A stretch of 64,000 nt of DNA from Acinetobacter genomosp. 15BJ (GTDB lineage: Bacteria; Pseudomonadota; Gammaproteobacteria; Pseudomonadales; Moraxellaceae), in NCBI RefSeq assembly GCF_000400715.1, contig NZ_KE007344.1:1-64000 (forward strand), in the 5' to 3' direction. How positions within the stretch are numbered: the stretch's first letter is position 1; each line of letters begins with the position of its first letter. The position numbers were made by a program, and so were the translations under genes. Positions 1-12,147 of this stretch are shown here, in pieces. The notes under the pieces were generated by a model that was not told where the DNA came from, did not search any database, and worked only from the letters and a program-made list of their open reading frames with translations.

Positions 1-1576
<1,576 letters not shown>

Positions 1577-1823
1577 TATACAACCCCAAACAGTCGTTAA
1601 CACATACAAGTGAGTGTTATCGTTGCAAACTTAATTGCTACTATCTGTTGTCTGTGAATTTAATCACTATACAGCTTCAATCTAATTCATATACCAAAAC
1701 GCTTGATTCAGTGTTTTTGCTAGTTCTCAGATTAATTCTTCATCTAACTGAAATACTTACGTATTACCGTTAGTGTCAAATTAATCGAGTTTGAACAATT
1801 TATTTCAGACTCAATTTTCTAAT

Positions 1824-1860
1824 CTGTTAATGATTAACTACCACCTCGTCGGTGAGTAGT
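1824..1860 (-). promoter_or_regulatory. boxB-boxA antitermination element in the 16S-23S spacer (left operon)
   Basis: On the minus strand there is a hairpin ACTACTCACC-GACGA-GGTGGTAGT (9 bp with one bulged T, loop GACGA), followed after one base by AATCATTAACAG, which resembles boxA of E. coli (GCTCTTTAACA). The same 37-nt arrangement, with quite different stems but the same GACGA loop, occurs in both rRNA leaders. Binding of Nus factors is inferred from position and resemblance. Confidence 0.6.
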
Positions 1861-1977
1861 AAACTGTGATAAATCACAGAAGTTAATAAACCAAGATCAT
1901 TCGATCTTCTTATTTATTAATTTCTATAAGCTATCTTTGGAATTTAACTTTCGTTTTCTACATTACTTCGTAATGTA

Positions 1978-2053
1978 TGGTGGAGACTAGGAGAGTCGAA
2001 CTCCTGACCTCCTGCGTGCAAAGCAGGCGCTCTACCAACTAAGCTAAGTCCCC
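1978..2053 (-). tRNA. tRNA-Ala (anticodon TGC)
   Basis: A 76-nt cloverleaf with an encoded CCA end. The anticodon loop reads CTTTGCACG, giving TGC, and the T-arm carries GTTCGACTC. It lies in the 16S-23S spacer after tRNA-Ile, the usual order for this type of operon, and matches the right-hand copy. Confidence 0.97.
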
Positions 2054-2108
2054 AGCTTATCACTTAATGAACGACATATCTTTCAATCTAAGCTACTGCA
2101 ATCAGATT

Positions 2109-2185
<77 letters not shown>

Positions 2186-2244
2186 TCAGATACATCTTCG
2201 AAGAACAACTTGTTGTGGATTCTTACCGGTCACCAATCTTTCGT

Positions 2245-3783
<1,539 letters not shown>

Positions 3784-3936
3784 AAATCATTAGTAGCTTA
3801 TGGCTACAAATCTTGGCTCATCAATTTTCTGACTAAAAATTCGCTCAAATAAACTTCGAGAAATTTTTACCATTCAATCAATGAAATATTTTCGATTGAT
3901 CAACCAGTAAAAATCCACACAAGTTGTTCTTCTATT

Positions 3937-3973
3937 CTCTTAATGATCTTCTCGATGATTCGTCATCATCAAG
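3937..3973 (-). promoter_or_regulatory. boxB-boxA antitermination element in the left rRNA leader
   Basis: The minus strand shows the hairpin CTTGATGAT-GACGA-ATCATCGAG (9 bp including one T-G pair, loop GACGA), two spacer bases, then GATCATTAAGAG, a boxA-like sequence. Length and arrangement match the right-hand leader element, although the stem sequences share almost nothing. Identity between the two operons ends at about this point. Confidence 0.6.
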
Positions 3974-3984
3974 CTAGGTCGGCT

Positions 3985-4012
3985 ATATTACTCTCAATTT
4001 CTTAAAAGTCAA
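3985..4012 (-). promoter_or_regulatory. Promoter of the left rRNA operon
   Basis: A sigma-70 type promoter on the minus strand: TTGACT at 4012-4007, a 16-bp spacer and TAATAT at 3990-3985, about 200 bp upstream of 16S. It sits just before the boxB-boxA element. There may be further upstream promoters that I did not recognise. Confidence 0.55.
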
Positions 4013-4236
4013 CAGGTAATTTAGATATTTAGCAAACTTATCAACCAATCCAAGAATCTAACCTCTCTAGCCAAATCCTTGTTTCTCAACAAGTTTTTAT
4101 CTGCATCACCGCCGATGGATGTGCATTCTACAGCATTTCCAAACCAACACAACCCCCTTTTTTATTATTTTCTTTTGCATGTTTCTTTTTTCTACAAAAT
4201 CAGTGTTTTCGTTGTTTTTATCAGCTATTTGCGTAT

Positions 4237-4263
4237 AAAAAGCAGGCTCACGGCCTGCTTTTT
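4237..4263 (-). terminator. Rho-independent terminator of tyrS
   Basis: Inverted repeat AGCAGGC / GCCTGCT with a 5-base loop, flanked by A and T runs, 18 bp past the tyrS stop. It separates tyrS from the downstream rRNA promoter on the same strand. The flanks would let it work in both directions. Confidence 0.8.
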
Positions 4264-4280
4264 ATTATTTTTATTTCGAT

Positions 4281-5516
<1,236 letters not shown>

Positions 5517-5574
5517 TTATTCAATTTGTGCGATATACTAACATTTTTTCAGCATCTTGCAGGATAAGTTGTAT

Positions 5575-6708
5575 ATGAGCGCGATCTATATTGGTGTAAT
5601 GACAGGCACGAGCATGGATGGTGTTGATATTGTTGCAACTTCATTCGATCCATTAACACTGCATGCCACGCTGACTGTGCCTTTTGAGCCTGAACTACGT
5701 GATGAGTTAATGGCGTTGACCCTTCCAGATGACAACGAAATTGATCGTATGGGCAAAGCTGATGTTGCTTTAGCGCAAATGATTGGGCATGGTATCAATC
5801 AACTGATTGAACAAAATAATTTAGACCGCACTCAAATTAAAGCGATTGGTTCGCATGGGCAAACCATTCGTCATCGCCCTGAACATGGCTTCACCTTGCA
5901 AATTGGTGACCCCAATATCATCACAGAAATTACGCAACTGCCTGTGGTCTCGGATTTCCGTCGTCGTGATATGGCCGCAGGTGGTCAAGGTGCACCTTTA
6001 GTGCCCGCCTTCCATCAAGCCTTATTCCTACATGACAGTATCCACCGTGTGATTTTAAATTTAGGTGGTATTGCAAATGTCAGTATGCTACCTGCAAATA
6101 ATTTAGACGGCGTATATGGCTTTGATACGGGTCCAGCCAATATCTTGATGGATGCATGGTGTCATCGCCACACAGGACATCCTTATGATGAAAATGGCGA
6201 CTGGGCGGCATATGGCAATCCAATTCGTTCTTTATTGGATCGTCTACAGAATCATGAATTTTTTGCCAAAGAACCACCAAAGAGCACAGGTCGCGAAGAC
6301 TTTAATTTAGAATGGTTGGATGAGCAGCTCAGCGATTGGCGCAATGATCTGGAATATAATGAACTGGAAGATACGCCAGAGAATGTTCAAGCGACCTTAA
6401 TGAAACTCACCACACGTGCGATTAAAAAAGCAATTTATCGTAGCAAGGAATGGATGCCGACAGGTGAGATCTATGTCTGTGGTGGCGGTGCCTATAACTC
6501 ACATCTACTTGAACAACTCCGTTGGCGCCTACGTAAACATAATTGGTCGGTGCAAACGACGGATGCACTTGGTCTAGCGCCAACTTGGGTTGAGGCAACT
6601 GCTTTTGCGTGGTTGGCTATGCGCTTTGTACAACAACTGAGTGGCAATTTACCTGCGGTGACGGGTGCAGCAGGTGATCGTATTCTCGGAACAATTACCA
6701 TGGTATAA
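5575..6708 (+). CDS. anmK: Anhydro-N-acetylmuramic acid kinase
   Basis: AnmK phosphorylates 1,6-anhydro-MurNAc, released during peptidoglycan turnover, to MurNAc-6-phosphate for cell-wall recycling. The 377-residue protein starts MSAIYIGVMTGTSMDG, the family's N-terminal ATP-binding signature. Later blocks include GSHGQTIRH, GGIANVSML, FDTGPANILMDAW and VCGGGAYNSHL. The start at 5575 is preceded by AGGATAAG; the frame is open a few codons further upstream. It is divergent from tyrS and convergent with erpA, sharing a bidirectional terminator. Length is as expected for the family. Confidence 0.95.
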   Translation: MSAIYIGVMTGTSMDGVDIVATSFDPLTLHATLTVPFEPELRDELMALTLPDDNEIDRMGKADVALAQMIGHGINQLIEQNNLDRTQIKAIGSHGQTIRHRPEHGFTLQIGDPNIITEITQLPVVSDFRRRDMAAGGQGAPLVPAFHQALFLHDSIHRVILNLGGIANVSMLPANNLDGVYGFDTGPANILMDAWCHRHTGHPYDENGDWAAYGNPIRSLLDRLQNHEFFAKEPPKSTGREDFNLEWLDEQLSDWRNDLEYNELEDTPENVQATLMKLTTRAIKKAIYRSKEWMPTGEIYVCGGGAYNSHLLEQLRWRLRKHNWSVQTTDALGLAPTWVEATAFAWLAMRFVQQLSGNLPAVTGAAGDRILGTITMV

Positions 6709-6712
6709 AACA

Positions 6713-6742
6713 AAAAGCTTCCCAATTGGAGAAGCTTTTTTT
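6713..6742. terminator. Bidirectional terminator between anmK and erpA
   Basis: Stem AAAAAGCTTC / GAAGCTTTTT with T runs on both strands, between the two convergent stop codons. Confidence 0.85.
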
Positions 6743-6756
6743 ATTTCAAAAATCGG

Positions 6757-7092
6757 TTAGATTGAGAATGATGAACCACAGCCACAAGTTGTGGTCGCAT
6801 TCGGGTTCTGGATCACAAAGCGAGAACCTTCAAGTCCTTCAAGATAGTCGACAACTGAACCAATCAAATATTGGTAACTCAAAGAATCCACCAACATTTT
6901 TACATCACCATTCATAAACTCAGCATCATCTTCATTGACGCTTTCAGCGAAATTAAAGCCATAAGAGAAGCCTGAACAACCACCGCCCGTCACATAAACA
7001 CGTAACATAAGGTCGTTATTGCCTTCACTTTCGCGTAGTTGGCGAACTTTTTTGGCAGCATTATCTGACAATTCTAGAGCTTGGGCGTTCAT
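6757..7092 (-). CDS. erpA: Iron-sulfur cluster insertion protein (HesB/IscA type)
   Basis: A-type carrier that delivers Fe-S clusters to apoproteins. The 111-residue protein has the three conserved cysteines of the family: one in [11 protein letters not shown] (residues about 37-47) and two in [11 protein letters not shown] at the C-terminus. The best-fitting name is ErpA by overall sequence, but IscA-like paralogs share the same motifs. The gene is separated by a hairpin (7134-7172) from the AdeT-like gene upstream on the same strand, and its likely promoter lies inside that hairpin. Confidence 0.9.
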   Translation of the reverse strand: MNAQALELSDNAAKKVRQLRESEGNNDLMLRVYVTGGGCSGFSYGFNFAESVNEDDAEFMNGDVKMLVDSLSYQYLIGSVVDYLEGLEGSRFVIQNPNATTTCGCGSSFSI

Positions 7093-7133
7093 GATGGACT
7101 TTCCTCGACTTCACTTCGTCTTTAATAAATAAA

Positions 7134-7172
7134 AGACCCGATATTCAGTATAGCATACTCAATATCGGGTCT
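7134..7172 (-). terminator. Terminator hairpin with an embedded erpA promoter
   Basis: On the minus strand AGACCCGATATT and AATATCGGGTCT form a 12-bp stem followed by TTTTATTTATT, suited to ending transcription of the AdeT-like gene that stops at 7214. The loop contains TGCTATACT, an extended -10 element, placed about 50 bp upstream of erpA. No good -35 is visible. The terminator is well supported; the promoter is inference. Confidence 0.7.
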
Positions 7173-7213
7173 GTATTTGAAGTTTAAAGTGCGGTCAAAG
7201 ACTTTTTACACGA

Positions 7214-8218
7214 TTATTTGTAGTTCTCGTCTTGTAAGCCACATTCAAAGTTTTTGGCATCTTCACGGCAACGGAATTGCCATAGTAATTTCATCATACG
7301 CTTGTCATAGATTCCTTTTGCAGTCAGGTTAATACGCGCTTCACGCATTAATTTTTGATAGCCTGGCTTGTCAGAAGCTGGAACTTCCATCCAATATTTT
7401 TGTGGAATGTCTGCTTTCATTTTTCCAAGAATGGTAAATGCACGCGGCAATTGTGCTTTCACCCATTCTCTTGATTTTTGACCAAAGCCCTCAGGGAATT
7501 TCTCTGGATGAATGATCAAATTACCGGTTACTTGTAAAATTGGGTAATTCACAATCGCACCTTTAGTTCCCAAGCCCTTATAAAGTTCCAAAGGTTTGAA
7601 TGCTGCTGCTGGTGCCCCAATAATATCGACCTGACCATTGTTAAACTTCGCACCAAAGTTGGTGATATCTGAACTGACCGCTTGTGCGCCGACTTGCGAA
7701 GCCATAATTTTTTGAGCTTCGTCATAATCTAAAACGGCAATTTTCTTACCTGCCGCCTTGGCAACGGTATTGATATTACGGTCATTCACAAGTAAATACG
7801 CATCACCCACAGGAATAACACCTACGACTTCATATTTACCATTCACCATCGCTTTGGCAAAAGCTGGACTGGCTAAACCCTGCATCACTTTAACGGCCAA
7901 TTTAAGGTCAGTAATCGCCCCGATTGCATCCAATGAACCCGTAAACTGGTTAAACTGGCGGCCACGCATACCTGTGATGCTGACCCCATCACATTTTCCT
8001 GCTTTGAAGTCTTCAGCAATCACGGCTTCATTGGTCCCGACTTTAAGCTCAATATCAGCGCCCCAAGTTTTTGCAGCGAGTTGATAGTCCTTCATTAATG
8101 CATAAACATCGCCACTTTTGCCCACGATATCAAATACACAAATTGTTTGTTTTGCCTGAGTGCCCGCAGATACCGCGGCGATCCCAGTCGCAAGTAATAA
8201 AGTTTTAAACCATTGCAT
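7214..8218 (-). CDS. AdeT-like (DUF6091) putative periplasmic solute-binding protein, copy 1
   Basis: Last of four tandem paralogs and the most divergent. The 334-residue protein starts MQWFKTLLLATG, with AAAGGA in front, and has a signal peptide ending near TQA-KQ. The mature part opens with TICVFDIVGKSGD. Four cysteines are shared by all copies: ICVFD, GKCDGV and a C-terminal C-x8-C (RCREDAKNFEC). The central block DYDEAQKIMASQVGAQAVSSD...FNNGQVDIIGAP resembles TRAP-type (DctP) binding proteins. In A. baumannii related proteins were named AdeT and labelled RND efflux components. I see no transmembrane segment beyond the signal peptide, so an efflux pump is unlikely. The ligand is unknown. 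Confidence 0.8.
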   Translation of the reverse strand: MQWFKTLLLATGIAAVSAGTQAKQTICVFDIVGKSGDVYALMKDYQLAAKTWGADIELKVGTNEAVIAEDFKAGKCDGVSITGMRGRQFNQFTGSLDAIGAITDLKLAVKVMQGLASPAFAKAMVNGKYEVVGVIPVGDAYLLVNDRNINTVAKAAGKKIAVLDYDEAQKIMASQVGAQAVSSDITNFGAKFNNGQVDIIGAPAAAFKPLELYKGLGTKGAIVNYPILQVTGNLIIHPEKFPEGFGQKSREWVKAQLPRAFTILGKMKADIPQKYWMEVPASDKPGYQKLMREARINLTAKGIYDKRMMKLLWQFRCREDAKNFECGLQDENYK

Positions 8219-8394
8219 TTTATTTTTCCTTTGCATCTATGCTGATTGTTGTTGCATCCCATCCAAAATCAAAAGACTGGCGGTATATCTTTAAATAGGG
8301 TTGACCAATGAATCAATGTTTGAATACAGTCATGTTTAATCTTCCTGATTGAAACATCTTTTAAATCTTCAAGATTCCATTTGGTTTTTATATT

Positions 8395-8423
8395 TTAATA
8401 TAATTACGGGCTTTGCCAATCAA
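8395..8423 (-). promoter_or_regulatory. Possible promoter of AdeT-like copy 1
   Basis: TTGATT, a 17-bp spacer and TATTAA on the minus strand, about 180 bp upstream of the start codon. It lies just past the terminator of copy 2, supporting separate transcription. Confidence 0.35.
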
Positions 8424-8443
8424 CACAATGGCTTAAATGACAT

Positions 8444-8481
8444 CTGCAAAAAAACAAAAAGCCTAGATAAATCTAGGCTTT
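8444..8481 (-). terminator. Terminator of AdeT-like copy 2
   Basis: Perfect stem AAAGCCTAGAT / ATCTAGGCTTT with a two-base loop core, followed on the minus strand by a T-rich tract, 26 bp past the copy 2 stop codon. Confidence 0.85.
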
Positions 8482-8506
8482 AAGTCTTGATTATGGCAAT
8501 TCTGGA

Positions 8507-9514
8507 TTATTCACCCGGTAATGCACATTCAAAGTTTGCTTTGTCTACTGAACAACGTGCTTTCTTCAATACAGACATCATGCTTGCATCGTAAATACCA
8601 CGTTTAGTCAGGTCCATACGACCATCACGTAATAATTTTTGATATTTCAAGTTGTCTTCAGCACTTAAGTTCATTTTGTATTTGGCTGGAATTTCAGCTT
8701 CATAACGTTTGATCATAGCGAATGCTTTTGGAAGTTGCTTCACAAAGTAATCACGAGATTTTTGACCAAAGCCAGCAGGGAATTTCTCTGGACGAAGAAC
8801 AAGATCCGCAGTCACTTGAAGTACTGGGAAGTTAAACATCGCACCATTTGAACCTAAGCCTTTGCTTAATTCTAACGGTTTGTAAGCATAAGCAGGTGCA
8901 CCGACCATATCTACTTGGCCGTTATTAAATTTAGCAGCAAAGTTAGAAATATCAGAAAGTACCGCTTGCGCGCCTACACGTTGAACCATAATTTTTTGTG
9001 CATCGTCATAACCCAATACAGCGAATTTTTTACCCGCTGCTTTTTCAATTGAGTTAATGCTCTTGTCACGTACGAAAATGTAAGCAGCGCCTAATGGTGC
9101 AATACCACCGATTTCATACTTGTTTCCACCCAAATTGGTGGTCATTTTGGCTGCATTACGTGCATCCAATACATAAGTAATTGCACGTTGTGCAACTTCA
9201 TTGCTCGGTGCACCGCCCAATGAATCGACTGAACCTGCAAATTTGTTATATGGGCGAGCACGCATTGCTGTCATCGCAACAGCAGCACATTTGCCCGCTT
9301 TAAAGTTATTGTCTGCAACCTGTTCATCCGTGATTGCAAGTAAGTTGACATCAGCGCCCCAGCCTTTCGCTGCGAGTGCCCAGTCTTGCATCATTTTGTA
9401 TGATTCACCTGACTTTCCTAATAAGTCGAATACACACACATCTATTGCTGCTTGAGTAGAAGCAGACACACCAAAGATCGAAGTTGCTGCAAGAGCAAGT
9501 GCAATTTTTTTCAT
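8507..9514 (-). CDS. AdeT-like (DUF6091) putative periplasmic solute-binding protein, copy 2
   Basis: A 335-residue exported protein; this copy looks most like the A. baumannii AdeT proteins I remember. The start MKKIALALAATS is chosen over two upstream ATGs because GAAAGG lies 9 bases before it and abuts the nearer alternative. The signal peptide probably ends at TQA-AI. The four conserved cysteines are in DVCVFD, GKCAAV and ARCSVDKANFEC. The block GYDDAQKIMVQRVGAQAVLSD and NGQVDMVGAPAYAYKPLEL are near-constant in copies 2-4. No TRAP or ABC membrane partner is nearby. A palindrome shared with copy 4 lies 71 bp upstream. Confidence 0.82.
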   Translation of the reverse strand: MKKIALALAATSIFGVSASTQAAIDVCVFDLLGKSGESYKMMQDWALAAKGWGADVNLLAITDEQVADNNFKAGKCAAVAMTAMRARPYNKFAGSVDSLGGAPSNEVAQRAITYVLDARNAAKMTTNLGGNKYEIGGIAPLGAAYIFVRDKSINSIEKAAGKKFAVLGYDDAQKIMVQRVGAQAVLSDISNFAAKFNNGQVDMVGAPAYAYKPLELSKGLGSNGAMFNFPVLQVTADLVLRPEKFPAGFGQKSRDYFVKQLPKAFAMIKRYEAEIPAKYKMNLSAEDNLKYQKLLRDGRMDLTKRGIYDASMMSVLKKARCSVDKANFECALPGE

Positions 9515-9585
9515 ATTTTTCATCCTTTCACAAACTTTATGTTTGTCTCCTTGTTCGAAGCAAATATTAATCATGTTTTTTGAAA

Positions 9586-9611
9586 AAAAATAGAGCTTAT
9601 ACTCTATTTTT
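9586..9611. promoter_or_regulatory. Palindrome AAAAATAGAG-N6-CTCTATTTTT upstream of AdeT-like copy 2
   Basis: Perfect 10-bp dyad with a 6-base centre, 71 bp upstream of the copy 2 start. The identical dyad arms recur 78 bp upstream of copy 4 (12015-12040), where the flanking genes are divergent and no terminator is needed. That favours an operator or leader structure, though here it could also end copy 3 transcripts. Confidence 0.5.
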
Positions 9612-9729
9612 ATGACTAGATTGTTTACTTTTTACCCTCTTTTATCTATTTCTATTATTTTCATAGGCAATTTTGTTATATATACCTAATTTTATGTATA
9701 GATTTAGATCTACTCAGTTCTTCTCCTTT

Positions 9730-10731
9730 TTATTCACCACTCAAAGTACACTCAAAGTTGGTCCGTTCAACCGTACAACGGGCACGCTTCAGCACATTCA
9801 TCATACTCGCATCGTATACGCCTTGCTTGGTTAAATTCATACGTCCATCCCGCAACATTTTTTGGTAACGGGTTTTATCTTCATTGGTTAAGGTAATCTT
9901 TTTTGCATTCATTCCCGCTTCCAAACGCTGCACCATGGCAAAGTTACTCGGCAGTTTATTCACGAACCATTGTCGAGATTGTGGACCAAAACCACTTGGG
10001 AATTGTGCAGGGCGAATAATTAAATCACCCGTGATATTCACTACAGGGAAATTAAACAATGCACCATTGACCAAACCCTTACTGATTTCTAAAGGCTTAT
10101 ACGCATAAGCAGGTGCGGCAATCACATCCACTTGCCCACTATTAAATTTTTTCACAAAATCAGAAATATCCGATGGCACAGCAACGAGATCGATACTTTC
10201 AACAATGGCCTTTTGTGCTTGATCGTAATGTAAATAAGCGAATTTTTTTCCTTTGGCTTTTTCAATGGTATCTATTTTTTTATCTCGAACAAAGATATAA
10301 GCCAACCCAACTTGAATAATACCCGCAACTTCAAATTTCTCACCGTTCATCGTTGCCGTTAATCGATGCTGATTACGTTTATCCAGTACATAGGTAATCG
10401 CCTTTTGCGCAATGGCATTGCTGGTAACTGCCCCAACAGCATCGACTGAACCTGCAAATTTATTATATTTACGTGCACGCATCGAAGTCATATAGACCCC
10501 ATCACACTTGCCTGCATCAAAATCTTTTTCCGCTTTTTCTTCGTCTTGATAAGGAATCAGTTCAACATCACCCTGCCATGTTTTAGAAGCCAGCTTCCAT
10601 TCCTCAATCAGTTTATAAGACTCCCCAGCCTTACCCAATAAATCAAAAACACAAATTTGTTGTTTTGCCTGTACAGGAGTGCTCATGACAAATAGAGCTG
10701 TAGCACTCAATGCCCAAAGTCCTTTTTTCAT
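9730..10731 (-). CDS. AdeT-like (DUF6091) putative periplasmic solute-binding protein, copy 3
   Basis: A 333-residue exported protein starting MKKGLWALSATALFVM, with AAGGG upstream and a signal peptide ending near VQA-KQ. Cysteines are exactly four: QICVFD, GKCDGV and ARCTVERTNFEC. It lacks one glycine-rich residue pair seen in the others around SKGLVNGALFNFP, and its central HYDQAQKAIVESIDLVAVPSD replaces the glycine-alanine stretch of its neighbours, suggesting changed ligand contacts. It lies about 200 bp from each flanking paralog, so the four are probably separate transcription units that arose by tandem duplication. Confidence 0.8.
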   Translation of the reverse strand: MKKGLWALSATALFVMSTPVQAKQQICVFDLLGKAGESYKLIEEWKLASKTWQGDVELIPYQDEEKAEKDFDAGKCDGVYMTSMRARKYNKFAGSVDAVGAVTSNAIAQKAITYVLDKRNQHRLTATMNGEKFEVAGIIQVGLAYIFVRDKKIDTIEKAKGKKFAYLHYDQAQKAIVESIDLVAVPSDISDFVKKFNSGQVDVIAAPAYAYKPLEISKGLVNGALFNFPVVNITGDLIIRPAQFPSGFGPQSRQWFVNKLPSNFAMVQRLEAGMNAKKITLTNEDKTRYQKMLRDGRMNLTKQGVYDASMMNVLKRARCTVERTNFECTLSGE

Positions 10732-10773
10732 CTTGTTTTTCCCTTACTTTGCTATTTTGCACAATTTTCCATC

Positions 10774-10818
10774 AGCGCTTATTCAATATAGTCAGATTTT
10801 GACCAAAAGAATAGCGCT
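10774..10818. promoter_or_regulatory. Imperfect inverted repeat upstream of AdeT-like copy 3
   Basis: AGCGCTTATTC and GAATAGCGCT face each other across 24 bp, 43-87 bp upstream of copy 3. It occupies the position where copies 2 and 4 carry the TAGAG palindrome. The arms differ by one inserted base. Function unknown; it may be a different operator. Confidence 0.3.
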
Positions 10819-10928
10819 TTTATATACATATGTCGGGTTTTCATCTGTTTTACCCATCTGCATCACAGAATCAGACCCAGAGATGGATAGGCACGAGTCA
10901 GCGAGAAAACATGCCCTGTCACAGCGAT

Positions 10929-11936
10929 TTACTCACCACCCAAGGTACATTCAAAATTGGTTCGGTCTACTGTACAGCGCGCGCGTTTCAATACACTCAT
11001 CATGGTGGCATCGTAAATACCGCGCTTGGTCAATCCCATACGTGCCTCACGCAAGATTTGCTGATAACGGGTTTTATCCTCGTTACTGAGATTGATTTTG
11101 TATTTGGCTGGCAGTTCTGATTCAAGACGCTGGATCAGTGCGAAATTGGTATTCAGACGGCTCAGAAACCATGCCCGAGAGTTCTGTCCAAAATTACTAG
11201 AGAATTTTTCAGGACGGATAATCAAGTCCATGGTCATATTCACCGCAGGGAACGTAATAATTGCCCCCTCATTGCCCAATCCCTTCGACAGCTCTAAAGG
11301 CTTATAGGCATAGGCAGGTGCCGCCATAATATCGGCCTGACCAGTATTAAACTTTTTGGCGATATCAGAGATATCCGCAAGTACAGCTTGTCCACCTAAG
11401 CTTTTGACCACGATCTTTTGGGCTTCGTCATAGCCAAGCACTGCAAATTTTTTCCCTTTGATTTGCTCAATGGTATTCATCTTCTTGTCTTTGACAAAGA
11501 TGTAGGCCAAGCCAATTTGTGAAATCCCTGCAACTTCATAGTTTTCATTATCAACGGTACTGGTCAAACGGCGTTGATTACGCTTGTCCAAAGCAAAACT
11601 AATGGCTTTCTGTGCAATCGCGTAGCTTGGCACCGCCCCAATGGCATCAATCGAACCTGCAAATTTGTTATAACGACGCGCACGCATCGAGGTCATATAG
11701 ACGCCATCGCATTTACCTTGTTCAAAGTCATTTTCTGCCAGTGCTTCATTCTGATAGCTGATCAGAAAGGTATCACCACGCCATGCTTTAGCAGCCAAGG
11801 CCCACTCTTCCATAGCCTTATAGGCTTCTCCTGATTTCCCCAACAAATCAAAAACACAAATTTTGCTCGCTGCATGTGTTTCTGTATAGGTCCCCAACAC
11901 CAGCATTGCCCCCAATGCAAGAATTCCCTTCTTCAT
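10929..11936 (-). CDS. AdeT-like (DUF6091) putative periplasmic solute-binding protein, copy 4
   Basis: First of the four paralogs in transcription order; 335 residues. It starts MKKGILALGAMLVLG, and the signal peptide probably ends near THA-AS. Mature sequence begins KICVFDLLGKSGEAYK. Conserved cysteines are in KICVFD, GKCDGV and ARCTVDRTNFEC. Copies 3 and 4 are the closest pair at both termini. It is divergent from yheS; the 200-bp gap between them holds the TAGAG palindrome. As for its relatives, an exported binding protein is the sequence-supported reading and the ligand is unknown. Confidence 0.82.
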   Translation of the reverse strand: MKKGILALGAMLVLGTYTETHAASKICVFDLLGKSGEAYKAMEEWALAAKAWRGDTFLISYQNEALAENDFEQGKCDGVYMTSMRARRYNKFAGSIDAIGAVPSYAIAQKAISFALDKRNQRRLTSTVDNENYEVAGISQIGLAYIFVKDKKMNTIEQIKGKKFAVLGYDEAQKIVVKSLGGQAVLADISDIAKKFNTGQADIMAAPAYAYKPLELSKGLGNEGAIITFPAVNMTMDLIIRPEKFSSNFGQNSRAWFLSRLNTNFALIQRLESELPAKYKINLSNEDKTRYQQILREARMGLTKRGIYDATMMSVLKRARCTVDRTNFECTLGGE

Positions 11937-12014
11937 CCTTAAATCCTATGCTGCTACTTTTAATCTTGTTGCTTATTTTTCATATAATTTAAATAATAAT
12001 CTGATTCGCATCAC

Positions 12015-12040
12015 AAAAATAGAGTTTTTACTCTATTTTT
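12015..12040. promoter_or_regulatory. Palindrome AAAAATAGAG-N6-CTCTATTTTT upstream of AdeT-like copy 4
   Basis: Same 10-bp arms as at 9586-9611, 78 bp upstream of copy 4 and between divergent genes. A terminator makes little sense here, so a regulator-binding site is the better reading. Confidence 0.5.
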
Positions 12041-12089
12041 CATTGGTTGATCAGCTCAATTCGAACAACTTGATCTTAAATATAAAAAT

Positions 12090-12117
12090 TTGCATTCATG
12101 AGCGATCACCTTAAAAT
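12090..12117 (+). promoter_or_regulatory. Likely yheS promoter
   Basis: TTGCAT, a 16-bp spacer and TAAAAT, ending 30 bp before the chosen yheS start. Confidence 0.4.
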
Positions 12118-12147
12118 GCAGCTATCTATTCGCTATTTTGCATGCTC

